64,000 bases of DNA, taken from contig NW_026262734.1 in NCBI RefSeq assembly GCF_021869535.1, forward strand, positions 91,083,285 through 91,147,284, written 5' to 3'. The DNA is from Mytilus californianus. Its lineage: Eukaryota > Mollusca > Bivalvia > Mytilida > Mytilidae. The notes beneath the pieces are model-generated. The model did not search any database. It was not told the origin of the DNA and saw only the letters and a list, made by a program, of their open reading frames with translations. Shown in pieces: positions 47,721 to 59,429 of this stretch (its first letter is position 1; each line of letters opens with the position of its first letter). The translations under genes were made by a program, and so were the position numbers.

Positions 47721-49225
47721 GTAATGTTATAATATCTGCAATTGTTATAGTGTCTTTCTTGCTTCCGATAACTTTTATTAAGAAAATTTGCAAACAAAAT
47801 ATTATGATAATTAACAACTATTAACTGGCCTTGGTAGATACGCTGTTTGAATTTGGAAACAAAATTGCTCCCGTTACCCTGGCAATAGGGGACGAGGTTG
47901 ACATCCGTTCTTGCTTGCAATTGCAAATCTAGTTGTTCATCCACTTTTTTTTCCAGCTGTTTTCTCGGAATTGTATGAACTAATATTGATGGAACTATGC
48001 ACAATAATGTAAACCACCATGTGCATATGTGCATTTAAGGGTTGACATAATCAAGATGGCTTCCGTTGTCATGAAAACAGAAAGAATGTGAAAAATCTAA
48101 AAGTCTTCCAAATTGATTGGATTTATGTGGAAATGTTAACAAGCATGTGCATATGTGGCATTGGACTTTTGAATTTCCTAAATGGCCGCCGTTTCCATGG
48201 AAACAGTAGAAATATGAAAAATTGAAAAATGATCCGAGATTCTTGAAAATATACAGGCCGATGTGTTGTAATGTCTTCATGTGCATTGACTGTTTAAAAT
48301 TTTCTAAATGGCTGCAGTTTAGGGGCAATTTGGATAGGGCTATCCGCTATTGCTTGCAATGGTAAATTTAGCTATTATTATTCTTCCCTCTTCTTCATCT
48401 TCTCCCGCCACTTCGAAGTTGTACTTGTTCGCATCCGCTCTTCTAAACCGCTAGTTAAATTTTCTTATGTTCCACTATATGTTAGACTAATATGTCTAGT
48501 GGGGCAATCAGGGTTTTGTTTGTGCATTCGGGTCTATAAAGGAGTACTTTGAGGGGCCAATAGAAGGGAGGGGATTACTATAGATTGGGAATTTTATTTT
48601 TTTCATTTTTAAATGTTTTTAACTTGGAAACAGTTAGTGATAGCCACATGGGGACACAAGGGGTCTTAATGACCATTCAAACATAATGTCTACATAGGTC
48701 AAAAGTACAATGGTCACTTATAACCTTGACCTTTGACCTTGACCATTTTTTTTTAAATTTACACAAAATATTTAGTCTTTGAATCCCCAAGGGTTACCCC
48801 CCATCCCCTGCTATTTTAGAAAGTTCTAAGATATTGTTAGTGGTGAAGATCCCCGCCCCTGAACCATATATATACTAGTTTGTCATTTTAAGATGATTTG
48901 AATGATATACAGGTTAAGAGTAAAGGTGTCATCCCCACCCCCTGTCATTTGAATATGTTCAAATATCTTGTAAATGGTCGAGATCCCTACCCGAAACCAT
49001 ATATTTTCTGGTTTGACATGAACAGAAATAATATAAACAGGATATAAAAGACGTCCCCAGGGGTCAAGATGAAATTACTGAATAATAGGGATGTCTTTAG
49101 GGATTTTTACTTATAGAGACTAGGTTTGGGAGACATCGTACCAGCATATTCATGATATTTTTACAATCATTTCTTGTTCTAATCAAAACAATACAGTTTA
49201 ACTAATTGTGTTTATTTTATTTCAG
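47721..49225. other. gene 2 intron with degenerate repeats
   Basis: About 47990-48320 carries three diverged tandem units with 'atggccgccgtttccatgga' or similar. About 48690-49060 has 'ccttgacctttgaccttgac' and several 'catccccaccccctg'-type phrases. The minus-strand frames at 47408 and 48035 are the antisense of the exon and of the repeat. Confidence 0.6.
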
Positions 49226-49352
49226 CAATCTTCCCTTAGCAAACAAGTTAATTTCAAAAGACAAAAGTTGATATTACGTAGAAGATCCACTGTGGAGGCG
49301 TCAGAACAGACAGCCAGTCAAGAACAGACAGCCAGTCAAGAACATACAGAAG
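49226..49352 (+). CDS. gene 2, exon 2 (basic, then Gln/Glu-rich repeat linker)
   Basis: The acceptor 'tttattttatttcag' ends at 49225, and the donor is 'cagaag/gtttca'. It enters in phase 0, matching the end of the previous exon, and leaves in phase 1: 42 codons plus 1 nt. The encoded segment is first basic (KRQKLILRRR, possibly a nuclear localisation signal) and then a short repeat of SEQTASQEQTASQEHTE. The in-frame opening and agreement of phase with both neighbours support it. The donor is not optimal. Confidence 0.7.
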
Positions 49353-49549
49353 GTTTCATTTATATATTTTAGTAAAATATACATATTCTGGGTGAATCTT
49401 TCGGAATCGTTACCAATAATTACTACATACTGTCTCATTCTTTTATCATTATCAAAGAATAATTTATAAAAATCAAAACAGAGTGATATACCTTTGCTTT
49501 AATTACTACATCATGAGATCAACATTTATTTAATTCACAGTGTCATTTA

Positions 49550-51006
49550 CGAGGGTTGTCCGTAAAGTTTGAGGACAATCTCAATAAAATATCATTTACC
49601 CGTCCGAAATAAATAAAACAAGTATAAAACTAATTTCATGATTTACTGATTAAGTGTACAAAATTTTATTTCAGTACCTGCTTAAATAATCGTATTTTCA
49701 TCAATTCAAAAATCATAAGAAACTCTCTCCCGGAGCACCCAAACAAATGTTTCCGACGTTCCGACGTTCGACGACGTCATCATTTTAACTTTTCTCAACG
49801 TAGTCTCCTTTCAAAGCAACACAGTTTTTACATCTTTTCAACCAGTCATCAAATATTTTCTCAAACTGTTCTGTTTTCATTTTTAAGATTATGTTCATTA
49901 CTTCTTGTCTTAGTGTAGGTAAATCGTCGAACCTTGTCCACGGAGAAAAGATTTGATATGCGGGAATACCGCAAAATCCATTGGCGCTAAGTCAGGGCTA
50001 TACGGAGGTTGTTTCAGACATTCGAATTCAAGTAAATCAATTTCTTGATCTGTTTTTAGAAGAGTGTGCCCGGTGCATTGTCTTGGTGTAATATCACTGA
50101 TGTAGTAATGAAACCAGCTTTCATCGGTTGTAATTATTCTGTCTAGAAATCGTATGCCACCACGAGAAAGTTTTTTAATAAATTGATTTGACAATTCCAT
50201 CCATTTTGTTAAATGTTCTGCTGTAAGAAGTCGCTGTACCCATCTAGCACATACTCGACTCATATGTAAATCATTTCCTAAAATGTGGTGCGCTGTTATT
50301 TATAGAAATGTCACATTTTGTCTGCAACTTCGCAAACTGTTAGTCGCCGGTCAACGTTGATTACGTTCAGAACTTCATATTTTATCGCATCTGATTTCCT
50401 GAAAGATGGCCTACCTTCCCGCTCTTCGTCTTCCAAATTGTCTCTACCGTCCCCAAACCTTTCGTGCCACTTGAATTCCAATGAACGACTAACTTTGCTA
50501 TGTTTCTCAGACTGTTTTAAGAATTTGTGTGTTTCTGTTGGCGTCTTTCCGATGTCTACACAAAACTTTATAACCATCCGCTGCTCCACCTTTTCCGTAA
50601 ATGTCTTTTTTTTAATCGATGCCGATTCTGAATTCATTGCTTCAAATCGAGATTTCTCCGCCATTTCGAAATTTTGACCATTCAAATTTAGCAGGTGTAA
50701 CGGCAAGACTATTGTCGACGTCACAATGTATGTTTCGTGTATTTTTTGGCGGATTTTGAAATTTAAAATAACAAAAATATGAAAACACCAGCCTGCATGT
50801 AATGTGATATTTTCACCATGCTCCGGGTCCCTATTGATTATATTTAAATGAAGTAAGTGTCATTATTTCGCATTTAAAATTGGACAACTATTGATATAAC
50901 CGAACTAGGATATAGTTCAGAATTACAAATATGCAAAAAGAATTTACCTGAAATGCTATTTTTTCGCAGACTTCAGCTTGTCCACGAACTTTACGGACAA
51001 CCCTCG
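49550..51006 (-). mobile_element. mariner-type DNA transposon, decayed, with intact ends
   Basis: Terminal inverted repeats begin 'cgagggttgtccgtaaagtt' at 49550 and end with the exact inverse at 51006. Weaker pairing continues a few bases inward. Both ends abut TA, the mariner target duplication. The 1457-bp length fits the family. It contains a transposase pseudogene on the minus strand. It sits in intron 2 of gene 2. Confidence 0.95.
49786..50724 (-). pseudogene. mariner transposase pseudogene
   Basis: The minus strand encodes an N-terminal helix-turn-helix region ending in EGRPSFRKSD (the mariner 'GRPS' linker), then VADKM and a frameshift with a stop. A second frame starts MSRVCARWVQRLLT, continues to TTDESWFHYY (first catalytic Asp) and then jumps to TGHTLLKTDQE and YSPDLAPMDF (third catalytic Asp). 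The stretch holding the second catalytic Asp (usually HDNA.PH) has been deleted or altered to RQCTGH. After another frameshift the C-terminus resumes (FDDLPTLRQEV to GDYVEK). At least two frameshifts and one internal deletion make it inactive. The + strand frame at 50318 is a shadow. Confidence 0.92.
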
Positions 51007-52480
51007 TAAGGTTGGGGGTTCAAGATTTATGACATATTTCTCTTTTCCAAAAAATATCCAATCAGATATGGAAATAATTGTATTTCTGTTTACAGTAACG
51101 GCCATTTGTATTGTGTTTGGGGTTTATATATTGATATTAGATACTCAATTGGCTTTAAAATTTTTGGTTTCGATCGTTCCAGATAGAGGTAGATCCAGGA
51201 AAGCGCTTCGGATGCGCACTATTTATCAAGTGTTATTTATTTGCTTTTAAACGTAGAAATGAACGAATCGACTTGCATTAATTTTATCCAGTTGATAATC
51301 TATGATACTAGAAAAAAGGGCACACACAATTTACTGCCTACAATATCTGCCTTAAACTTATCATAGATAGTTGTCAACGTTACAATCCTAGAGTCAGTGC
51401 ACACTGCTATTCTCATCAGTTAACAGGGAAGATGTGATAAGAGACATTAATTTGTTGATGAGTGCATTTGATGATATAATGATACTTCAGATTAAAATCC
51501 TAGTTTTTGATCTCACTATGACTTTCGAAACATGTCGAAATTGACATATTTGGATTTACGTTCTACACATAGGTTTATCACAAAACAAATAAAGGCAACG
51601 CTTTATCAAAAAGATATTAAACATCTTTTAGCAATATATTGTTTTCTGCAAGGTTGTTGATCCTTTCTACATATTAATGACAACATCTAAAAATAAGACT
51701 ATTTTTGGCAGTTTTTCACTCTTTCCATTGAATCCAAACAGCTGTATAGGCCTAAAGCAAATCAGAAGACAACACATTCAAAAATAAGAATGCTGCTCTC
51801 TGAACACTACATGTAATGTCTTGTGAATACCAGATAATGCTTTTTTTCGAATTAAAGTGGCCAAAATAATTGACATTGTCCTTGAAGTGAGAGTTGGGTG
51901 TTTATGCTCTTTACTTTTAAAACTATTTTTACTCGAACAACTTATCATAGTATTTTCTTGTAAATATAGAAAGTAATAACCGGAAATACAATAGTTTATA
52001 GGTTCAAATGTGATAAAGACAAATATCTAAATGGTAGTTAGGATCAGATGAATAAAGATACATTTATGTTGTATGGTAACTTTCTTTCTAATAATATATT
52101 TATCTATGTTGTATGTTTACCTTCTTTCTAATGATATATTCATCAATCTATATCCCCAATCACTTGAACATAATATATAAGGCTACTTTCCAAACATGTG
52201 CAGATGAAATAAGTTATTTATATATATATATATATATATCAGTTGATGTGTTAAAGCTTGTGATGTCAATATACGCGTTGCATATCGACTCCCATTTAAA
52301 CAGTAATCAGCGTATATAGTCACATACATATATATTGTGCAGTCACTATAATTGAAAAACATAAACATTCGAATGTTCAAAAACAGGTTTTGACATTTTT
52401 ACCTATATTGTCTGATTGTATTGCTCACACATTGTTGTCAATATAATAGAATAATAGCTGCTAGCATATAAGTGAGAGGT
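51007..52480. other. gene 2 intron 2, AT-rich
   Basis: No exon was seen. A (TA)n run lies at 52220-52239. The short frames there are low complexity. Confidence 0.5.
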
Positions 52481-52960
52481 TTAGCTAGCTATAAAACCAG
52501 GTTTAATCCACCTTTTTCTTCATAAGGAAATGCTTGTACCAATTCAGAATGATGATAGTAGTTTTCTAATTGTTTGATGTGTTTGAGCTTTTGATTTTGC
52601 CATTTGATAGAGGACTTTCCATTTTGAATTTTCCTTGGAGTTTGGTGTTTTTGTTATTTTATTTTTTAATTGAAATGAACAACTAAAGTTTTACACAGAT
52701 CAAGTTTGAATTTATTTATTTGCGAGGTTTTTAGATTTTCAAATATTTTGGCCTCGAGCATCACTGAAGAGAAATTAACTGTCGAAATGTGCACCTGGTG
52801 CAGGACAATTGCTTCCGTTAACGTTATAGCAAAACTTTAGCTAGCTGTAAAACCGGGTTTAACCCACCATTTTATTTCGGGAAATACGTGTACCAAGTCA
52901 GGAATATGATCGTTGCTTTCCAGTCGTCCCTTTGGTTTATTTAGTCGAGCGTTCGGTGTT
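52481..52960. repeat. cluster of dispersed repeat fragments (families C and L)
   Basis: 'gctataaaaccaggtttaat' (52488) and 'gctgtaaaaccgggtttaac' (52843) each start a similar fragment followed by a 'tgtaccaa(t/g)tcagga' phrase. Between them, 52555-52650 is the reverse complement of the sequence inserted at 36483. Non-coding. Confidence 0.6.
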
Positions 52961-52969
52961 GTCTGTTTT

Positions 52970-54390
52970 TATACGACCGCAAAATTTTTACGTTCATATT
53001 ATTTTATGGCGATGTCTGCATCGTCGTCCGAAGACATTTTGGTTCGTTGACAAAAACTCAAGTATAAGTGTATGGATCCCTATGAAATTTTCGCTCAAGA
53101 TTCAATACCACAAAAGGAAGGTTGGTATTGATTTTGGGGGTTATTGTCGTAGCTTTCTTGTAATTAGGGGCCAAAAACAAGCATTTTTCTGGTTCACAGA
53201 CAATAACTAGAGTATAAGTGTATGGATCTTAATAAAATTTTAGCACAAGGTTCCATACCACAATAGGAGGTTTGGGATTGATTTTGGGGGTTATTGTCGT
53301 AGCTGTTTTGAACTTATGGACCAAAAAATGGACAAAAACAAGCATATTTTTTTATGACAGTAACTTGTCTATAAGAGTATGGATATCTATGAAATTTAAG
53401 CACAAGGTTCCATACTTCAAAAGGAAGATTGGGATTGATTTTAGGGTCCATGGCCCAACCGTTTGATAATAGGGGCCGAAAAGAGGCCAAAAAACTTGGA
53501 TTTTCTGGTGTATTGACAATAATTTATGGATAGCTATTTAATTGTGCCACAAGCAGTTATACCACAAAAGGAAGGTTGGGATTGATTTTAGGGGATATGA
53601 CCCCAACGGTTTGGGAAAAAGAAGCCAAAAACAATTAGTTTGTAATACTTTGAATAAATTGCTTATTTCTTGACCAATGTCAATGGGGTTTAATTCAAAG
53701 TCTTGAATTCGTGGGGATCTTTAATATGCTGAATCTAACCTGGTATTCAGAATTTGGATTTTGGGCCCTGTTTTTGAATTGATCCATTCTAAGGTCCAAA
53801 GAGTTCAAAATTAAACTTTGTTTGATTTCATCAAATATTGAACTGTTGGTGTTCCTCGGTATGCCAAAACTAACCACGTATTTAGATTTTTTTTTATTTT
53901 GGGGCCCTCTTTCAAATTAGTCCACACTAAGGCCCAAAGGGTCCAAAATTAAATTTTGTTTGATTTAAAAATTGAATTCTTGGGGTTCTTTGATATTCTG
54001 AAACTAAGCATGTATTAAGATTTTCAATTTTGAACACAGTAACAAAATGGGGTTCTTTGATAAGCTGAATCTAACCGTTTATTTAGATTTTGGATTTTGG
54101 ATCCCGTTATCAAAATTGGTCCACATTGAGGTTCAAAGGGTCCAAAATCAAACTTTGCTTGATTTCTTCAAAAATGTTATTCTTAGGGTTATTTGTTGTG
54201 GTGATTTCAACCATGTATTTAGAATTTGGATATTGGACCACAATTGGTAAATACCCAATTGTAAATTATTTCAGGACTTAGACCACATTCATTCTGTGTC
54301 AGAAATTATGGTATGTCAAATAAATAATCACAATCCAAATTCAGACCTGTATTGCACAATTGATAGAAATTGTAAGTAGAGTTATAGTTA
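52970..54390 (-). mobile_element. 'atacgaccgca' composite element, inverted partial copy
   Basis: Starts 'atacgaccgcaaaattttt' and carries, in reverse orientation, units like those at 38890-40190 ('aggaaggttgggattgattt', 'gtgtatggatc') and then those at 37980-38850 ('tctttgatatgctgaatcta'-type text). It ends near 54385. About 1.4 kb, much shorter than the copy at 35505. The several short frames across it are repeat read-through. Confidence 0.7.
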
Positions 54391-54392
54391 TG

Positions 54393-55090
54393 TCCCCGAC
54401 GTAGCGGAGGGGGCATTAAGTTTTAACCTTGTCTGTCCTTCTGTGCGTCCGGTCTTGTTAGTGCTCTCACGTGTACAGTTATTGGCAGACTTTTATGATA
54501 CTTATATATTAAGTTTAATTTAGCAATGTCTTGGACGAGTTCTAAAATCAGTGCCGATCAATTATTTTTAAAAGAGTTATGCCCCTTAGAAACATTGTTG
54601 TTATGGAAAATTGCATTGTTAGCGCTCTCATGTCTTCAATTCTTGCCAGATTTTTATGAAACTTATATCATAGGTTTATATCAGCAATGTCTTGGACGAG
54701 TTCGACAATCAGTGACGATCAATTATTTTTAAAAGAGTTATGCCCTTGGAAACATTATTTATATGGAGAATTGCATTGTAAGCGCTCTTATATGTACAAT
54801 TCATGCTGGAATTTATGAAACTTAAATCATAGGTTTATATCAGCCATGTCTTGGATTTGAAAAGCAGTGCCGATCCATAATTTTTAAAAGAGTTATGCCC
54901 TTGGAAATATTGATTGTATGGAAAATTGCAATGTTATCGCTCTCATGTATTCAATTCTTGCCAGAATTTTAGGAAACTTATATCATAGGTTTATATCAGC
55001 AATGTCTTTGTCACATTCGAAAATAAGGTCTTATCAAATGTTTTTAACGAGTTATGCCTCTTGGAAATATATATTATAATGGAAATCACA
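54393..55090 (-). repeat. pearl/Helitron-like tandem core (about 140-150-bp units), copy 1
   Basis: A hairpin-like start 'ccccgacgtagcggaggggg' and a pyrimidine-rich simple repeat ('gtctgtccttctgtgcgtcc') precede about four units. Each unit contains 'gcgctctcatgt', 'caattcttgccagattttta', 'cagcaatgtcttggacgag' and 'aaaagagttatgccc'. The same units occur at 60757-61045. The element probably reads on the minus strand (tandem core, simple repeat, hairpin end). Confidence 0.65.
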
Positions 55091-55182
55091 TTGCATTTCC
55101 TCTGAAGCCTTCATTTCCCTACAGATTTTTTAATAAAAAGTCTTAAAGAACAAAAGTGCGTTTTTCAGTTATTGCCCTTGTA

Positions 55183-56044
55183 CCTTGGATAAATAAAATA
55201 TGTGGAACGCGGTGGACATTGGAACTCTGTTCTTTTATTGAGTTTGGGACCGGTTTTCAAATTGGTCCACATAGTTCAAAATTAAACTTATTTTGAGTTT
55301 ATCAAAACATGAATTCAAATTTGTTGGCGTTGTATTTATTTTCACGATGTTCGCGGTAAGTATATTTTCGCAAAAATAAATTCACCGGAATACAAATGCA
55401 GCTTACATGTGAAAGTACATATACAGCATTTTCTTCGTAAGCCTCACATATTTTATGTATAAATTAACAACCCTCTAGTAATATCAAAATTACATCCTGG
55501 TGATTTGACGGTGCAAATAAACAGAAAAAATATTTAATAATAAAAATCCCGAACTCCAAGACAAATTCAAAAACAGGTATATAATAAAATGCTCCGATGG
55601 GCACAGCTTGATACGAACACAAAGGTCCAGCCCTGGATAGTTTGAGCAAGTATGGACACTACATTCAAGCTTGATACAGCTATGGATATGGTTTGTGATT
55701 AAATATTTGACACAGCATAGGTTACTGACAAAGAATGAATGTGGTCAAAGAGCTGAAAATTTTGAAATTGGACTTATTACCTAGTATGGTCCAACATCCA
55801 AAATCTAAATTCACGTTTAGATTCAGCATATCATTTGGACTCCGATTTAGACCGACCAAAATCAAAAATCTAAATACATGTTCAGATTCAGTATATAAAA
55901 GAACCCCTTGAATTCATGTTTTGATAAAATCAAAATAAGTTTAATTTTGAACTATGTGGACCAATTTGAAAACCGGTCCCAAAATCAATAAAAGAACAGA
56001 GTTCCAATGTCCACCGCGTTCCCCATATTTTATTTATCCAAGGT
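55183..56044. mobile_element. foldback: 135-bp arms flanking an 'atacgaccgca'-family segment
   Basis: The left arm (55183-55318) from 'ccttggataaataaaatatg' through 'cgcggtggacattggaactc' and 'gggaccggttttcaaattgg' is the inverse of the right arm (55911-56044), ending 'cccatattttatttatccaa'. Between them lies a truncated copy of the 35505 element start (55588-55910, 'tccgatgggcacagcttgat'). The arms include both unique sequence ('cgcggtggacattgg') and family repeat units. Confidence 0.8.
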
Positions 56045-56159
56045 AAATAGTATAAAAATAGATTTATTCAAAAGAAACTTTTAATATTAATTTTAAAACA
56101 CAGGTTTGTTTGTAAAATACAAATTATTCATCACAACTTAGTCAACATGAAACCATTAT

Positions 56160-56390
56160 GAAAACACAATACCTGTGGAGCAGGATCTGCTTACCTTTCC
56201 GGAGCACCTGAGATCACCATCAGTTTTTGGTGGGGTTCGTGTTGCTCAGTCTTTAGTTTTCTATGTTGTGTTTTGTGTACTATTGTTTGTCTGTTTGTCT
56301 TTTTCTATTTTAGCCATGGCGTTATCAGTTTATTTTCGACTTATGAGTTTGAATGTCCCCCTGGTATCTTTCGACTCTCTCATACACTGA
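56160..56390 (-). repeat. dispersed repeat family D, copy 2 (inverted)
   Basis: 'ttcgtgttgctcagtcttta', 'agccatggcgttatcagttt' and 'ccccctggtatctttcgac' are the reverse complement of the 45140 copy. The 71- and 65-residue frames are read-through. Confidence 0.8.
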
Positions 56391-57139
56391 TAAGTTCCAC
56401 TGATTACCATGGTTGTGTTCGTTCAAAGTTTACGTATTTTTGTTGTTGTCCATATCTGTTGTTATTCTGACTTTGGAAGTTTTTTTGGTTCACCTAAACA
56501 ACTTGTCTCCATTTTTCAGAACATTAGTTAACTTATATGTGTGGTCATCATAAATAACAAACTAATTTCCTCTATTTTTCTCTGAATTGACCATGTCCAT
56601 CTTGACACCTCAAACATGTGAGCACTATATAATTTTAAAACAAAGTGACCCTCAGTTTTGTAAAAGAATTACTTGATTACCCAGGGGAAATACTGTGAAA
56701 AAAATCTTATTCACAATATAGAAATAAATATTTTAACTTTTCCATTCCATGTTACCTGTAAAATGGCGCAAATGCGGTTTTTATTTTTTGGCGCAAATGA
56801 AATATAACCTTGTGGCTCAAATGAAAGATTGGATTTTCTAAAAATTGGCGCAAATGCAATGCACCCCTAATTTGATGAGTGAATAATCATTCTTTATCTT
56901 GTTTCAAATAATTGTTAAACAAATAAAGACAAAATTAATGAACATTTTAATATATTAACATGATTAAGCCAGTTATTGATGTTTTGATATTTTCTAGAAT
57001 ATTTTCTGGAATAATAATATGGCTTAAAAAACATGTAGAAAACGAGGCTTTGCCGAGCATTTCTATCCTGTTTTGAGCCGAGTACAAATAAAATGCATAT
57101 TTCAAGACATTTTATGGTTATTCTTTATATACTCACTAC
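56391..57139. other. gene 2 intron 2, AT-rich, with 'ggcgcaaatg' repeats
   Basis: The phrase 'ggcgcaaatg' or a close variant occurs at about 56764, 56799 and 56846, apparently a small tandem relic. No exon was seen. Confidence 0.45.
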
Positions 57140-57410
57140 TGTAACAACAGCCCATGAAAAGGCCGTGAAATGTCTGTGAAATATCACAGGGTCGTGAAAA
57201 CCCCGTGAAAATACCCCGTGACTTTTGTAAAAAAAATATTTCTAAAGGCCGTGAAAAATATTTGATGTTAGAAAAAGACCATGAAATTTCAATATTCCGT
57301 GAAAAGGCCGTGATAATTTGTCCTTTCATGCTTAATAAAAATTTCACGGCCTTTTCACTGGTTGTTGAAACCAGTGAAAAGGCCGTGATATTTTTTCATG
57401 TCAATTTTTT
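57140..57410 (+). repeat. 'ccgtgaaa' motif cluster, left arm
   Basis: 'ccgtgaaa' or a one-base variant recurs about ten times in roughly 240 bp ('aggccgtgaaatgtctgtga', 'aaccccgtgaaaataccccg', 'aaaggccgtgataat'). An opposite-orientation cluster lies 2 kb to the right. The frames crossing it are artefacts of the motif. Confidence 0.75.
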
Positions 57411-57689
57411 CTTATCCTAATTCAGATTTAAAACATCCCATGTGATTATTGTGATATGGTCTAATTATTTCCACTCACATTTTTCTAAATATCCTATAAA
57501 CTTTTCATTTTTATATATGTCTGTTTAAATATTATTATATGCAATACTACTGTACAGGACTGACTTTTAAATGGAACAATTCATTGTTATAATTAATGAC
57601 TTTGTGCCAATAAATATTTTGTATTTAAAGAAAAGTATTTTGCTTCTCGTCTGTACATTATTATAAACAATGTAAACATTAATTTTAAT

Positions 57690-57859
57690 TGGAACCGAAA
57701 CATGTAAAAACGAGAACTTCCCGGAATATCAGACCGTATCCGGATTCGTGTTTCTTTTAGAGTAATTGTAACATTTCCGCAAGGTTGGAAATTTGAAAGA
57801 CGCCGAAGGTCAATTAATATTTACTTTATAGATGCAAGACGAGTGACAGCAAGTTTGAG
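57690..57859 (+). ncRNA. candidate first exon of a non-coding transcript
   Basis: A locally less AT-rich block ('cttcccggaatatcagaccg', 'agacgccgaaggtcaatt') ending at a strong donor 'gtttgag/gtaagttaag'. Matched with an acceptor at 58885 it gives a two-exon structure with no sizeable reading frame. Start unknown. It lies between the two 'ccgtgaaa' clusters and could be part of one mobile unit. Confidence 0.25.
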
Positions 57860-58341
57860 GTAAGTTAAGTTATTAATATTTTATTCTTTTATGCATCATA
57901 TCACCAAAATGTTGATGACGTTTGTGAGCATTTCCATTGAACTGATTTTCACTGAATTTGCAAAAACCGCGCAAACATGCATGTGATATATTCACTTATA
58001 TTTGAGTCTGTTGCACTTGATTCCTTTAATCATTTCGGTTAATGTTTTCTAAGACTTACCGGATCCTTTAAATACGATTACGGTTTTGTTTTGTTTATGT
58101 ATTTGGGGAAAAAAGGGGGTCCTTTTTCCCCACACTGGCCACATAAAAAAATGACATTTATGTACAGTACACTACGTAGACATAGACATAGATAATTGGA
58201 AATGATTATAATAGCAATAAGTATCTCTGAAATGGAGTTCACTCTGATAATCAGAGGCGTAACCCCCTTTGAATGTGTTGGGAGCTATTTAAGTATTTTC
58301 TGACTTGGCCGTCGGGACACAGAGTTCAAAAGGGATTAATC

Positions 58342-58498
58342 AGAGGCGTAGCAGGGAAAGTATTTAATATTTGTACGGCAAAATGTCCTTTCTTGAAGAG
58401 TTTGTGCCATATCATAAGAATAATTGGTATGACAATGAGGTGTTTAAAAAATAATTGGTATGGCGAATGTGCCTGCAGTAAAAGTTGCTACGCCCCTG
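58342..58498. repeat. short element with 'cagaggcgtagca' inverted ends
   Basis: 'cagaggcgtagcagg' at 58342 is mirrored by 'ttgctacgcccctgg' at 58484, with one mismatch over about 13 bases. An extra 'cagaggcgtaac' stands at 58252. Probably a small non-autonomous element. Confidence 0.45.
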
Positions 58499-58885
58499 GC
58501 CCCCTGTAAAATAAATAGCTGTGACTCATTACGGCCACTTAGTCTAGACAAGTTTGGCTTTAGCCATACATATCATTACTTCAAAGAAACATTTAATTTT
58601 AATAGTCTGTCTTAAAAGTGTCTTTAATCTTTAAAAAAATCTTTAAGTGGCTGTTCTGTTTCAATGATGTTTTTTAGTACTTTTCATACCATTTTCACCT
58701 CCAGTATGAACATCTGCCCCCTATTCAATATGGGTCATTAACCGTGAAGTCCTGTATTGCATGGAATAATATTGTAGCTGTTTTAAGTACATGTATGTAC
58801 ATAAATGCCAAAAATTAATTTGAATATATAAATAGTTTTTTTATATACATGTATAATATATGTAATGTTTCTTTATTTATTCTAG

Positions 58886-59150
58886 GAATGAAGAGCAAAA
58901 GGATATAGCAGTCTTTATATAAAATAGTTCAGGAATCCAGTTGGAAAGAAGAGCTTTTCAGTTAAAAGTATTTCCTGGGAATTCACAGGAAATTCTATAA
59001 ATGTTTTTTCTGGAATAGTTATTCAAATGGGCAGTGAAGTGAAGGATTACATTAGACAAATATTGCTGAAGTGGTAAAATCAGAACCAAGAGATGTACAA
59101 AATTTCTACAATACATGTCACAGCTGACTTAAGCTACTTAATCACATTGA
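58886..59150 (+). ncRNA. candidate second exon of a non-coding transcript
   Basis: The acceptor 'ctttatttattctag' ends at 58885. The following sequence ('gaatgaagagcaaaaggata') has stops in all frames within a short distance. The end is not defined. Support is only the splice-site pair with 57859. Confidence 0.22.
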
Positions 59151-59429
59151 CATTTGTGTGCTTTTATGTTTTCTTTACATAATTACTACAGTTCTATTAA
59201 AATTAATATTTTTATTCTTTGTCACAATTATTACTAAAAAAAAATACAGCATATTAATATGGTTTTTCATAGTCTCACTTGCATTGTACTTAAATAAGTT
59301 GACTGTAGATGTTTACACTAGGTTTTCAGGCATTTCACTTCACTTGATTGAAACAGCATTTAAATGTTTTGTTAAATTATGGCCTGAAAAATACATTTAA
59401 CATTTTACAGGAGTTTTCACAATCAGTGA

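Noticed and set aside
47408..48034. 208-residue minus-strand frame overlapping gene 2 exon 1
   Set aside because: Half of it is the antisense of the exon and the rest crosses the intron. It has no family motif and no splice support.
50318..50677. 119-residue + strand frame in the mariner
   Set aside because: Antisense of the transposase N-terminus.
52932..54281. Several 60-92-residue frames
   Set aside because: All lie in the tandem-repeat element. Similar peptides recur because the DNA units recur.
57102..57420. Opposite frames of about 70-80 residues
   Set aside because: Built from the 'ccgtgaaa' motif on either strand; not genes.
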